A stretch of DNA of 64,000 nucleotides from Nitrosophilus labii (lineage in GTDB: Bacteria > Campylobacterota > Campylobacteria > Campylobacterales > Nitratiruptoraceae): positions 62,001 to 126,000 of the forward strand of contig NZ_AP022826.1 of the NCBI RefSeq assembly GCF_014466985.1, written 5' to 3'. Made by a program: the position numbers and the translations under genes. This document shows positions 56,622-64,000 of this stretch, piece after piece (position 1 is the stretch's first letter; every line of letters starts with the position of its first letter). The notes under the pieces were generated by a model. The model saw only the letters and a list, made by a program, of their open reading frames with translations, had not been told where the DNA came from and did not search any database.

Positions 56622-58529
56622 ATGAAATTAATTAAAGATCAAATTCATAATAATATAATTTATTCTAATCTTGAATCAGAGATATTTTCTAATCTATTAT
56701 TTAATAGGCTACATCATATTCTTCAAAATTCAATGGCTTATATGGTCTATCCTACAAATAAAACTTCTCGTTTTGCGCATAGTATTGGTGTAATGCATAT
56801 TGCTTCTCAAATTTTTTATTATGGAATTAAAAATAGTGATGAGAAAGTTTTTGCAGAGTATATTCAAAATAAAATAAATTTTATTGAAAGTAATATTAAA
56901 GAGATCAAAGAATATATTAGACTTGAGCTTTCCATTGATGGGGATAGATGTATTCAGTATCTTTTTGATAATGAAAAATTACAATATGATAAATTACGTC
57001 CTTTAATAGTACACTTATTAAGTAATTCTTTTGTAAAAAATTTTATGTTTTATTCTGATATTTTTAAAGATGATGCATACTATGTTTCATATTTTTTACT
57101 TTTAATATCATTACGACTTTATGGGTTATTACATGATTTTGGGCATATGCCATTTAGCCATCTAACTGAATTTTCTTTAGAAAGTTTGGCAGATAAAATT
57201 TCAGATAAACGTATTGAAATTAAAGATGAATCTTTTTTTGATTTTTTTTACCGATTATCTGAAACTGAAGATAAGTTACACGAGACGATTGGAAAAAAAT
57301 TAAGTTTAATGTTAATGAAGTATATTGAACAACAATTTGCTGAAAAATATGCAATGACCAAAGAAGAGAAAGCGGGATATGCATTAATATTTTTTTTGCT
57401 AAGAAAGATATTACTAGAATTTTATAAACACAAAGATAGCTCTCTATATTCTCTCGTCGAAATAATATCAGGTGATTGTGATGCAGATAGAGTTGATTAT
57501 ACGTTGAGAGACGGATATGCAACATCTCTTATTAAAGATGGAGCTGATGTTGATAGAATAATTAAAACATTTTGTTTAGATAAAAGGGAATCAACAGATT
57601 TTTCTGATAATTTTAAATTTTTTCCTTCTATCCAAGCTCTTTATGATATAGATGATTTCTTCCTTGATAGAACCCATATTTATAAAGTAGTTATAAATCA
57701 TCATAAAGTCAGAAGATATGATCATCTTTTATTGAATACAATACGGATTTTATTAGAAGAAGAATTAAAAGATTATAATAAATCTGATACGCTTGAAATT
57801 AAAACATTAACGGATATGATTTCAACAATTAATGAAATATTAGTATTTGATATTAATAATGATATAAATTCATTAAAAAAAATCGAGAGAATCTTTTTTA
57901 AAACTAGTCAGATGACTGACTATTGGTTATTATCTTATATCAAAGAGAAATTAATTAATTCTTATATATCAGAGACAGAGATGCCCGAAGAATTGTTTTT
58001 GTTATTAAATGAAATATTTACTGGATCAAAGAAAATAAAATCTTTATGGAAAAAAGAGTATGATGCACAAAATTTTTTAAAAGAACTGGGTGCAGAACTA
58101 GTAAAATTAGATGCAGGGCTATTTAGTGATACAACAATTAGTAAATCTTTTATAGAATTAAAAGAAGATTACAAAAAAAATCCAAATTATGGTGTAATAA
58201 AATTTATCCGTCAATCTTTAGAAATAAAACCTCAAATATTATACAAAATAGAAGAAAAGTTTAGAGAGAACCATTTATTTATATATCTTGCACAAACTAA
58301 ATTAGCATCTCCTCCGACTAAAAATTACTTTTCTTTGATAAATCTTAGAAATAAGAGAGAAAAGATCAATTATTATGAGCTCTCCTTGAAAGCAAGGATA
58401 TTAATACGTGAGAAATATGAATTTATTCCATTTTATGTTTTTTATTCAATAGATGTTTCTGTTTCACCTAAGGAGATAGAAAAAATGCTCAAAGATTTTT
58501 TCATCGAACAAATTTCAATAGAATTATAA
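56622..58529 (+). CDS. HD-domain phosphohydrolase (COG1078/SAMHD1-like)
   Basis: The 635-residue protein has the full HD fold of the COG1078/SAMHD1 group: FNRLHHILQNSMAYMVYP and RFAHSIGVMHIA (near 26-60, first metal-site His), LLHDFGHMPFSHLTEF (near 168-183, HD motif) and GDCDADRVDYTLRDGY (near 286-301). Relatives hydrolyse dNTPs, and dNTP depletion is a known antiphage strategy, so an antiviral role is plausible. The C-terminal half (about 400-635) has no recognised domain. A small winged-helix-like gene follows after 13 bases, probably its partner. Confidence 0.8.
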   Translation: MKLIKDQIHNNIIYSNLESEIFSNLLFNRLHHILQNSMAYMVYPTNKTSRFAHSIGVMHIASQIFYYGIKNSDEKVFAEYIQNKINFIESNIKEIKEYIRLELSIDGDRCIQYLFDNEKLQYDKLRPLIVHLLSNSFVKNFMFYSDIFKDDAYYVSYFLLLISLRLYGLLHDFGHMPFSHLTEFSLESLADKISDKRIEIKDESFFDFFYRLSETEDKLHETIGKKLSLMLMKYIEQQFAEKYAMTKEEKAGYALIFFLLRKILLEFYKHKDSSLYSLVEIISGDCDADRVDYTLRDGYATSLIKDGADVDRIIKTFCLDKRESTDFSDNFKFFPSIQALYDIDDFFLDRTHIYKVVINHHKVRRYDHLLLNTIRILLEEELKDYNKSDTLEIKTLTDMISTINEILVFDINNDINSLKKIERIFFKTSQMTDYWLLSYIKEKLINSYISETEMPEELFLLLNEIFTGSKKIKSLWKKEYDAQNFLKELGAELVKLDAGLFSDTTISKSFIELKEDYKKNPNYGVIKFIRQSLEIKPQILYKIEEKFRENHLFIYLAQTKLASPPTKNYFSLINLRNKREKINYYELSLKARILIREKYEFIPFYVFYSIDVSVSPKEIEKMLKDFFIEQISIEL

Positions 58530-58542
58530 AAGGGAGGTTTAC

Positions 58543-58758
58543 ATGTGTAAAAAATATAGAAGATCCGAACAAATAGTTAATAGACTTATTTTAGAAAAAA
58601 ATGAATTTACTTATGATAGTGTCATTGAAGAAATCCGTAAAGAAAATGGTGTGATGAGAATAGCACCGGGTGTAACAATAAGGGATTATTTGGATTTCTT
58701 AGAAAGTAATAACTTCCTTCGTTATATACCTAGAGAAAGAAAATATATTCGTATTTAG
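58543..58758 (+). CDS. small winged-helix-like protein, 71 aa
   Basis: This 71-residue basic protein has the layout of a short winged helix: a recognition-like segment FTYDSVIEEIRKENGVMRIAPG and TIRDYLDFLESNNFLRYIPR. It is preceded by GGGAGG and follows the HD gene at 13 bases, so it should be co-translated. It may bind DNA to regulate the system or bind the HD protein as a regulator. I do not recognise a named family. Confidence 0.6.
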   Translation: MCKKYRRSEQIVNRLILEKNEFTYDSVIEEIRKENGVMRIAPGVTIRDYLDFLESNNFLRYIPRERKYIRI

Positions 58759-58785
58759 AGTCAATTTTAAATTAAGAAGACAAGA

Positions 58786-59781
58786 ATGAACTCGTTTGCT
58801 ATTTGGTTGGAAAATCAAGACACGTCTATAGACGAATGTCATTTAAATATTTGGTACGACAAAGAAAATAAATATAAAAACTATATAGAATTTGGTTTTA
58901 AGTATGATGCCACATTGATAAACAATATTAAATTATATGTACCTTTTAGAGTTGAACAGAGTATGGTTGAAGATATTGTTGAAACTAGACTTAGAAATGA
59001 TGAAAAACTTCTTGGAGCATTATTTAATACGACTATTGAGTCTTTAAATAATAATTTAGTTAAAATGAACCATTATTTACATCCAGAATTTTATTTGTCG
59101 GGTGTCCAATTTTCAATTGATGATGTTGAAAATGGTGGAAGTTTGATAGATCTTTTCCCTGAAGATATAGAGGGACACTCAAAGAGTTATATACGATTTA
59201 GAATATATAGAATTGACAAATTAGTAAAGCTTATAGATGAAAATCTTAGTTATTTTGAAGGGATATTTAGAAAGAGTGGTATTTTTGAGCTCAATATTAA
59301 TAATATAAGGAAAATGCCAGAACAAATTGCTTTGGAAATGGGGGAACACTCCCACTCATTTAAACGAATTCATGTATTTTTAATGTTTAATAATTCTGTA
59401 GATATATATTTTGAAAATTTTGGTTTAAAAGACGCTAGGATTCTTGAAAATCATATTTGGGACGATTATATTAAGTTTGATAATGTGAATAATTATTATG
59501 CGTTGGATAAAAAAACAGATATAGAAAAAGTTATCGCATATCATTGGTTCAAAGGAAATAAGGTTGGGAAGGTTGAGAAGAATATTAGTGATTTTAATCT
59601 TTTTGTAAAAATAAAATATATAAATTTTAATTTAAGAGCTCTAATCATAACTTGTATAGTTATAATATTATTAGGTGCTCTAGGAAGCATTTTGGCTGAT
59701 TGGATAAATTTAGAGAGGTTTATTATTGGTGTGATTATTGGCATAACGATATGGTTAGATAAAATAAATCAAAGGATATGA
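58786..59781 (+). CDS. unknown protein with two C-terminal membrane spans, 331 aa
   Basis: Residues 1-270 are soluble and rich in beta strands with several aromatic segments (SYIRFRIYRIDKLVKL). Residues about 281-302 and 308-325 are hydrophobic helices (LIITCIVIILLGALGSILA; FIIGVIIGITIWLD), suggesting a membrane-tethered sensor or effector whose N-terminus faces the cytoplasm. No known domain is evident. It lies 27 bases after the winged-helix-like gene and one base before the first GNAT gene, linking the HD pair and the GNAT module. Confidence 0.55.
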   Translation: MNSFAIWLENQDTSIDECHLNIWYDKENKYKNYIEFGFKYDATLINNIKLYVPFRVEQSMVEDIVETRLRNDEKLLGALFNTTIESLNNNLVKMNHYLHPEFYLSGVQFSIDDVENGGSLIDLFPEDIEGHSKSYIRFRIYRIDKLVKLIDENLSYFEGIFRKSGIFELNINNIRKMPEQIALEMGEHSHSFKRIHVFLMFNNSVDIYFENFGLKDARILENHIWDDYIKFDNVNNYYALDKKTDIEKVIAYHWFKGNKVGKVEKNISDFNLFVKIKYINFNLRALIITCIVIILLGALGSILADWINLERFIIGVIIGITIWLDKINQRI

Positions 59782-59782
59782 T

Positions 59783-60298
59783 ATGGAATCTGTATTAATA
59801 AAGAGACAAGGGGTAAAACCAAAATATAATTTATTAACAGATTATTCATATAGACAGTTTTCGGGAAATTGTTACTATATAAAAGGTATTGAAATATATA
59901 ATTTAATTAAAGAAGCTAAACTGTACTATCCTAAATTTGATTTATGGTATTTTGGAAAAGTGCTTCCAGGTTTATCTTTTCAGAATAGGAAATTTTTAAT
60001 AGAAAAGAGAGATACAGATATTGCTGGAATTGCTATTATTAAACATTCCTTAAATGAGAAAAAATTATGTACTCTCCGCGTAATTGATAATTATCAAAAT
60101 AGAGGTATTGGAATAAAACTTTTTGAAAGAGCTTTTGAAGAGTTAGAAACTGATAAACCTTTTTTAACTGTATCAGAAGAAAAATATGAACAGTTTAAAA
60201 GAATCTTTGATTATTATGGATTTAAAATGACATCTAAGAAAAAGGGGCTATATCGTAAAGATAAATATGAATATTTTTTCAATGAGTTTTCAAAATAG
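59783..60298 (+). CDS. GNAT-family acetyltransferase-like protein
   Basis: The 171-residue protein has a GNAT acetyl-CoA-binding motif A (YQNRGIGIKLFERAFEEL near 106-123) preceded by the strand TLRVIDN and followed by YGFKMTSKKKGLYRKDKYEYFF. The usual N-terminal strand motifs are present as IAGIAIIKHSLN. It follows its upstream neighbour at one base and leads to the GNAT-PUA gene eight bases later. Acetylation target is unknown; small molecule, protein or nucleotide are all possible. Confidence 0.75.
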   Translation: MESVLIKRQGVKPKYNLLTDYSYRQFSGNCYYIKGIEIYNLIKEAKLYYPKFDLWYFGKVLPGLSFQNRKFLIEKRDTDIAGIAIIKHSLNEKKLCTLRVIDNYQNRGIGIKLFERAFEELETDKPFLTVSEEKYEQFKRIFDYYGFKMTSKKKGLYRKDKYEYFFNEFSK

Positions 60299-60306
60299 GT
60301 TTTACA

Positions 60307-61356
60307 ATGAAATATATTGAAGTTAAAAAATTCTCAGAAATAGATTTAAATGATCCTTTTTTTGATAGCTTAAAGAGGGATTATTCAGATTTCCCCGAAT
60401 GGTTTAAACGAAAAGCAAAGGAAGGTGCAAAAGCTTTTATTTTAAATCGAGATGATGGGAGTCTCCAGGCATTTTTGTACCTAAAAGAAGAAGATACCGT
60501 TAATGATGTTTACCCACCACTTCCTAATGGTAAAAAGATAAAAATAGGGACTTTTAAAGTAGATCCACATGGTACAAGACTAGGTGAGAGGTTCCTTAAA
60601 ATAGCAATTGACTATGCTTATGAGAATAATGCAAGATGTTTGTATGTTACAACATACAAGGAGAAACATCCACAACTTGTTAAACTTTTTGAAGAATTTG
60701 GTTTAAAATATTATGGCTCTAAAGGACAAGAAAGTGTATTTGTAAAAGAGATGTTTAAACTCGAAGGTAATTTAACAGAACGTTATCCGTTAGTTGAAAT
60801 AAAAGATGAAACGAAAATATATGTATTAGGCATTTATCCAGAATATCATACAAGGTTATTTCCTGATTCAAAATTAAAAACGGAAAATTCTGATGAAATT
60901 ATTCGAGATATTTCCCATACGAATGGTATTTTTAAAAATTATATAGCGAAAATTCACGGATTACAGAAGTTAAAGCCAGGAGATGTATTAGTTATTTATA
61001 GGACAAAAGATAAAGGAAGACAAAGTGCACGATATAGTTCCGTCCTGACTTCTTTATGTGTAGTCTTAGAGAAAAAACATCAAGATGAGTTTCGAGATTT
61101 TTCAGATTTTTACATATACTGCAAACCATATTCTGTTTTTACTAGAAATGAATTAATGTATCAATACAAAACTGGTGATAAAAAAGTAGTCAGAATGACG
61201 TATAATGTGGCATTCAAAAAACGTTTAATTAAAGAATATATAGAAAAGAATTTTGGTATTCCTAATTATTGGGGATTTTTTGAAATACCAAAAGAATTTT
61301 TGAAACAGATAATAATAGATGCTAATGTTGACGAGAGGTTAATCATAGGGCTCTAA
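60307..61356 (+). CDS. fusion of GNAT acetyltransferase and EVE/ASCH-like (PUA-fold) domain
   Basis: The 349-residue protein has a GNAT domain in its first 150 residues (motif A GTRLGERFLKIAIDYAY near 95-111, then CLYVTTY) and a second domain from about 172 with the pattern of EVE/ASCH PUA-fold proteins: IYVLGIYPEYHTRLFPDS, LKPGDVLVIYRTKDKG (near 226-241) and IPNYWGFFEIPKEF. PUA-fold domains bind modified bases or RNA. The fusion suggests recognition of nucleic acid coupled to acetyl transfer. Its stop is immediately followed by the kinase-like gene. Confidence 0.7.
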   Translation: MKYIEVKKFSEIDLNDPFFDSLKRDYSDFPEWFKRKAKEGAKAFILNRDDGSLQAFLYLKEEDTVNDVYPPLPNGKKIKIGTFKVDPHGTRLGERFLKIAIDYAYENNARCLYVTTYKEKHPQLVKLFEEFGLKYYGSKGQESVFVKEMFKLEGNLTERYPLVEIKDETKIYVLGIYPEYHTRLFPDSKLKTENSDEIIRDISHTNGIFKNYIAKIHGLQKLKPGDVLVIYRTKDKGRQSARYSSVLTSLCVVLEKKHQDEFRDFSDFYIYCKPYSVFTRNELMYQYKTGDKKVVRMTYNVAFKKRLIKEYIEKNFGIPNYWGFFEIPKEFLKQIIIDANVDERLIIGL

Positions 61357-61920
61357 ATGGGCAAAGTAGTCTTTGTTGGCGGTATACATGGGGTAGGAAA
61401 AACAACTTTTTGTAATAAATTGACCGAAATATATAATGGAAGTTTGAAACATTTGAGTGCAAGTGAAATTATAAAAAAATACAAAAATTATGCTTTTAAA
61501 GAATTTGAGCATAAAAAAGTTAAAGATATAGATATAAATCAAAAATTGCTAATTGAAGGGTTAAAAAAAGAGAGAGAAAAAGACAATATATTACTTGATG
61601 GTCATTTTGTATTATTAGATGAAAAAGGAAATATCAAACGAATAGGTATAGAAACATATATGGCATTGCAAGTGAATGGTATAATACTATTACTAGATAA
61701 GCCAAAAGAAATAATAAAACGACTTAATATTCGGGCACCTAATCATTCTTTTACTATTAATTTATTAGAAACCATGCAAGATGAGGAATTAAGTTGGGCG
61801 AAAGAAGTAGCCAAGATTTTAAAGTTGCCCTTTAAAGAAATTAATTTCAATCAGTGTAATACATATGAAGATTGTTTAAAAGAGAGTATAAATTTTATAT
61901 CCGCATACATAAATGATTGA
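61357..61920 (+). CDS. P-loop kinase-like ATP-binding protein
   Basis: The 187-residue protein has the Walker A motif GGIHGVGKTTF (near 8-18) and an AK-like layout with ILLDGHFVLLD (near 78-88) and LLLDKPKEIIKRLNIR (near 110-125), so it may be a small nucleotide or nucleoside kinase. It begins directly after the GNAT-EVE stop (no gap). The last 70 bases overlap the convergent ASCH gene. In the context of acetyltransferases and PUA domains, a nucleotide-modifying role is likely, but this is inference. Confidence 0.7.
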   Translation: MGKVVFVGGIHGVGKTTFCNKLTEIYNGSLKHLSASEIIKKYKNYAFKEFEHKKVKDIDINQKLLIEGLKKEREKDNILLDGHFVLLDEKGNIKRIGIETYMALQVNGIILLLDKPKEIIKRLNIRAPNHSFTINLLETMQDEELSWAKEVAKILKLPFKEINFNQCNTYEDCLKESINFISAYIND

Positions 61921-62339
61921 GGAGGTCTGAAATTTTCCAAGTATTGATACGGATCAAAATAATTATGTAACTTCTTGATGTTTTTTAATTTAATTGAATA
62001 TGCTTTTTCTCTGTTGCTAAAATAAGAAAAGAATTCTTCCTCAGTTATTCCTGCATATTCCCGACATATTTCCCATATTTTTTGAGGGGTTCCTTCAATT
62101 ACTCTTTCAAATTCACAAATAGCTACAATTTTTTTAATAGGCGATGATGCATAAATAAATATATTTCTAATATTTTTTTCTTTGAAAATTACTTTCCTAA
62201 ATTCATATAGTTTTTCTTTGTTTAAGATTTTTTCAACATATTTTGGTTTGATAGAGATGATTATATCCACTGCATTTTGATTTTTACAAACTAGATAATC
62301 ATTAGTTAATGACATACTAGGTAAACATTTCTTTACCAT
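61851..62339 (-). CDS. ASCH-domain protein
   Basis: The 162-residue protein is an ASCH (PUA-fold) domain nearly alone: VDIIISIKPKYVEKILNKE (near 23-41), YEFRKVIFKE (near 43-52), IFIYASSPIKKIVAICEFE (near 57-75), and YSIKLKNIKKL, ending in FRPPQSFMYADI. The Lys and Arg residues that define the family's RNA/nucleotide pocket are present. ASCH proteins may bind modified nucleotides or act as antitoxin-like regulators. The gene faces the kinase gene and overlaps it by 70 bases, and its start region shares the operator with the divergent HTH gene. Confidence 0.75.
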   Translation of the reverse strand: MVKKCLPSMSLTNDYLVCKNQNAVDIIISIKPKYVEKILNKEKLYEFRKVIFKEKNIRNIFIYASSPIKKIVAICEFERVIEGTPQKIWEICREYAGITEEEFFSYFSNREKAYSIKLKNIKKLHNYFDPYQYLENFRPPQSFMYADIKFILSFKQSSYVLH

Positions 62340-62375
62340 CTTATCATACTCCTTAGCATTTAATATAAATTTTAC

Positions 62376-62419
62376 AAAAAATATACTAATATTTATCTTA
62401 AAGTATAAAAAATATACTA
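62376..62419. promoter_or_regulatory. operator region of the small HTH regulator
   Basis: A 13-base direct repeat AAAAAATATACTA occurs at 62,376-62,388 and 62,407-62,419, 31 bases (three turns) apart, and the second copy forms the inverted repeat AGTATA-AAAAA-TATACT with the flank. It lies between the divergent ASCH gene and the HTH gene and is likely a repressor site. Confidence 0.6.
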
Positions 62420-62431
62420 TTAAGGTATAAA

Positions 62432-62695
62432 ATGAAAAAGTCTTGTCTATCTATAAAAGAATTTAAAAGATTTTTGAAAGAATTGGGATTTACTCAAAAA
62501 CAGTTCGCAAATTTTTTAGGATTATCTGAGCAAACATTGAAAAAATGGGTTAAAGATCAAGAGATACCATATTATGCGGAAATAATTATAAAACAAAAGA
62601 TGGAACTAGATAAATTTAGGAAGGAACATTCTTGTATAGATGAATTGCTAGAAGATCGAATAAAAAATATACTTTCTAATATTCAAAAGAATTAA
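62432..62695 (+). CDS. Xre-type helix-turn-helix regulator
   Basis: The 87-residue protein has a classic HTH: FTQKQFANFLGLSEQTLKKW (near 20-39), followed by a helical tail that likely dimerises. It reads away from the ASCH gene and toward the leftward tniQ gene. Repeated AAAAAATATACTA boxes in the divergent promoter are probable sites for it. It may control the ASCH gene, the GNAT module or the transposon. Confidence 0.75.
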   Translation: MKKSCLSIKEFKRFLKELGFTQKQFANFLGLSEQTLKKWVKDQEIPYYAEIIIKQKMELDKFRKEHSCIDELLEDRIKNILSNIQKN

Positions 62696-62712
62696 AAATA
62701 TTTTGATTTAAT

Positions 62713-63921
62713 TTACATTAGAGTAGCGAGTTCTGGTCTTTTTCTTCTTTCTATCTTGATTCCTAACACTCTTGATAAACTTGAATAAGAAAGCTCTATT
62801 CCATTTTTTTTCATCCAAGAACAAGCATTTTTAACTTCTTCAATAGTTACGAAATGGGCTTGTTTTTTATATTGCCAAATCGTTTTCTCATACCAAAAAG
62901 GTATATAATTTAAATCTCGTTTGAGAATAGCATATGAGATTTTATTTGAATTGATAAATCGTTGTAAATTTATAGGAGAAGAGAGAATTGAAATAGAAGC
63001 TGTAAAGACTGCAAATGCTTCTTTGAGAGAAATGATTTCTTCTAAAAACTTTCCTCCGAGTTCCCTTGTATTCTTGAGTTTAACATTGTGTAGCTTAATC
63101 TCTTTTTCCAAAATATCCAAATTTCTATAGCCTGAAAGATATATGAGTTTTGCCATATGTTTTAGAATACGGAAATAGAAAGGCGAATAATACCATTTGC
63201 TGTTATATACAAAATATCCCCTATACAGTATTTCGGTCGCTTTTGAAAGATAATATATGCCTTTTGAATTGTGATGGATTTTTTCCGTTTCGGCTTCTTT
63301 ATAGATAAATCCGCAATTCCAGCAATTAAATGATTTTGTATCCAATTTTCTTTTTACCAAAAATATCGGTTCCCCGCATTGAGGACATTCGTTTATGAGA
63401 AAGTTTTTATGTTTTAGACAAACCGTATAGAAGCTTAATCTCCACTCTTTTCTGAAATATTCCTGTTCTTGCAGACATTGCGGACAATATCTTAGTCCTT
63501 TTATACGTGGATAGCTTCCTCTTACTTTTACCGGTGTTATAAGGTGGTTTCTGGTTTTAGAATCTATTATTTCGTTTAGAAAACCGCTGTAGCTTTGCAA
63601 TGAGGTATTAAAAACATCTTTTTCATCCAGTAACATTCGCTTTGCGAAATTGTTTGCTATCTTTTTATCCACAAAAATATCCGTATCCCTGTTAAGGAAT
63701 TTATTTTTATATTCAGGGAAATAGTAATTGATAAAAGTTGGTGTTTGTAAGAAATTTATAGTAGCGTTTCTTGCGATCCATGAGGTAAATAGTTCATCGG
63801 GATATGGTTTGACTCTGTTTTTGATTACGGTTTTTGCCAATTTTTCTTTAAATTTTTTATCCCTGTAGACTATTTTAAAAAGATACCCTTTTTCAGGATG
63901 AAACTTAGATTTCGTCGGCAT
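62713..63921 (-). CDS. TniQ/TnsD-family target-selection protein
   Basis: TniQ/TnsD proteins guide Tn7-like insertion. The start at 63,921 (MPTKSKFHPEKG, after AGAAGGCG) gives 402 residues. The TniQ domain opens with KPYPDELFTSWIARNATIN (near 38-56), then zinc ligands C146, C149, C168, H171, C179, C182, C200, C203 (CPQC; CLKH; CPQC; CWNC). The rest is helical, ending in an HTH-like stretch (GIELSYSSLSRVLGIK). A long C-terminal part suits a sequence-specific TnsD-like protein, here presumably recognising comM. It overlaps the preceding gene by 17 bases. Confidence 0.85.
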   Translation of the reverse strand: MPTKSKFHPEKGYLFKIVYRDKKFKEKLAKTVIKNRVKPYPDELFTSWIARNATINFLQTPTFINYYFPEYKNKFLNRDTDIFVDKKIANNFAKRMLLDEKDVFNTSLQSYSGFLNEIIDSKTRNHLITPVKVRGSYPRIKGLRYCPQCLQEQEYFRKEWRLSFYTVCLKHKNFLINECPQCGEPIFLVKRKLDTKSFNCWNCGFIYKEAETEKIHHNSKGIYYLSKATEILYRGYFVYNSKWYYSPFYFRILKHMAKLIYLSGYRNLDILEKEIKLHNVKLKNTRELGGKFLEEIISLKEAFAVFTASISILSSPINLQRFINSNKISYAILKRDLNYIPFWYEKTIWQYKKQAHFVTIEEVKNACSWMKKNGIELSYSSLSRVLGIKIERRKRPELATLM

Positions 63922-64000
63922 AGATAACGCCTTCTCTGTCATATGCGGGGACATACTCTATTTCTTTGAGCATTTTTCTTTCTATTTTCTCTTTTCCGCT
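63905..64000 (-). CDS. 3' end of the gene before tniQ, probably tnsC
   Basis: The minus-strand frame enters from the right edge and ends at a TAA at 63,905-63,907; 31 residues end YVPAYDREGVIYADEI. The position, directly before and overlapping tniQ, is that of tnsC (the AAA+ regulator) in Tn7-like elements. The fragment is too short to show a domain. Confidence 0.5.
   Translation of the reverse strand, partial: SGKEKIERKMLKEIEYVPAYDREGVIYADEI

Larger units (their letters stand above)
50372..64000. mobile_element. Tn7-like transposon in comM (left end and cargo; right end outside window)
   Basis: The element begins at 50,372 in comM and runs beyond 64,000. Supporting signs are the TGT terminus with tandem TnsB-type repeats, a TnsE-like gene at the left end, a TniQ/TnsD-like gene transcribed leftward at 62,713-63,921, and a partial gene upstream of it in the tnsC position. 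Between them lies 10 kb of more AT-rich cargo of defence type, mostly on the plus strand. tnsA, tnsB and the right end should follow downstream. Confidence 0.85.

Noticed and set aside
50372-64000. CRISPR array or Cas genes in the Tn7-like element (CAST)
   Set aside because: No repeat-spacer pattern and no Cas-like protein is seen in the visible part; a CAST cannot be excluded beyond the edge but nothing supports it.

Overview
The window is a low-GC (roughly one-third G+C by eye) chromosomal segment of a chemolithotrophic member of the Campylobacterota (former Epsilonproteobacteria), most like the vent or sulfur-oxidising lineages around Nitratiruptor, Nitrosophilus and Sulfurimonas. The assignment rests on gene order and content. 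The order RluA-type pseudouridine synthase / purB / nrdA, the pair pyrG-recJ, the block folE / tig-clpP-def and the pair nifS-nifU are all familiar from this phylum. Two sulfide:quinone reductase-like flavoproteins, a di-haem cytochrome c peroxidase and CcoG fit a microaerobic or nitrate-respiring sulfur metabolism. No rRNA, tRNA or CRISPR array was found. The genus is not resolved from sequence alone.

Layout. 1-6.4 kb: tail of an unknown gene, rlmN, two tiny membrane proteins, a pseudouridine synthase, purB, nrdA. 6.6-8.5 kb: DUF779-aldehyde dehydrogenase pair behind a perfect FNR-type box. 8.9-16.9 kb: a c-di-GMP phosphodiesterase with a zinc-sensor-like (CZB) N-terminus overlapping msrB, then nrdB, nitrilase, pcm, ferredoxin-thioredoxin reductase catalytic subunit and pckA. 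16.9-21.2 kb (minus): RCK potassium channel with a partner membrane protein, a lipoprotein, a SagB-type oxidoreductase and DUF309. 21.3-27.4 kb (minus): one tightly coupled run purT, yjbQ, 2-hydroxyacid dehydrogenase, glycine-zipper lipoprotein, frdA/sdhA, frdB/sdhB and a Crp/Fnr regulator. 27.5-28.6 kb: modE and rpsU. 28.8-35.7 kb: cytochrome c peroxidase, aldo/keto reductase, a resolvase-like gene, ccoG, NifX-like protein, SQR-like flavoprotein, lipoprotein. 35.7-37.7 kb: a YgjP-like metallopeptidase gene split by an IS256-family element. 38.0-49.4 kb: pyrG, recJ, a Tat-exported SQR-like protein, bpt, nifU, nifS, folE, tig, clpP, def.

From about 50,372 to past the right edge lies a Tn7-like transposon inserted into comM (yifB). 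comM stops matching its family right after the GGG of its AAA domain. The foreign sequence begins TGTAAG and carries three ~21-bp-spaced repeats of TnsB-site character. A probable TnsE-like gene follows, its ATG overlapping the stop codon of the truncated comM frame. At the far right a TniQ/TnsD-like targeting protein and the last codons of the gene before it (presumably tnsC) run leftward, so tnsA, tnsB and the right end should lie beyond the window.

The transposon cargo (52.1-62.7 kb) looks like a defence island: a 1153-residue type IIG restriction-methyltransferase, an unknown membrane protein, a SAMHD1/COG1078-like HD phosphohydrolase followed by a small winged-helix-like gene, a membrane-tailed unknown, and an apparent operon of GNAT, GNAT+EVE/ASCH-like and P-loop kinase genes, facing an ASCH-domain gene and a small HTH repressor with its own repeated operator. 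The GNAT / GNAT-PUA / kinase / ASCH set is my best candidate for an undescribed system.
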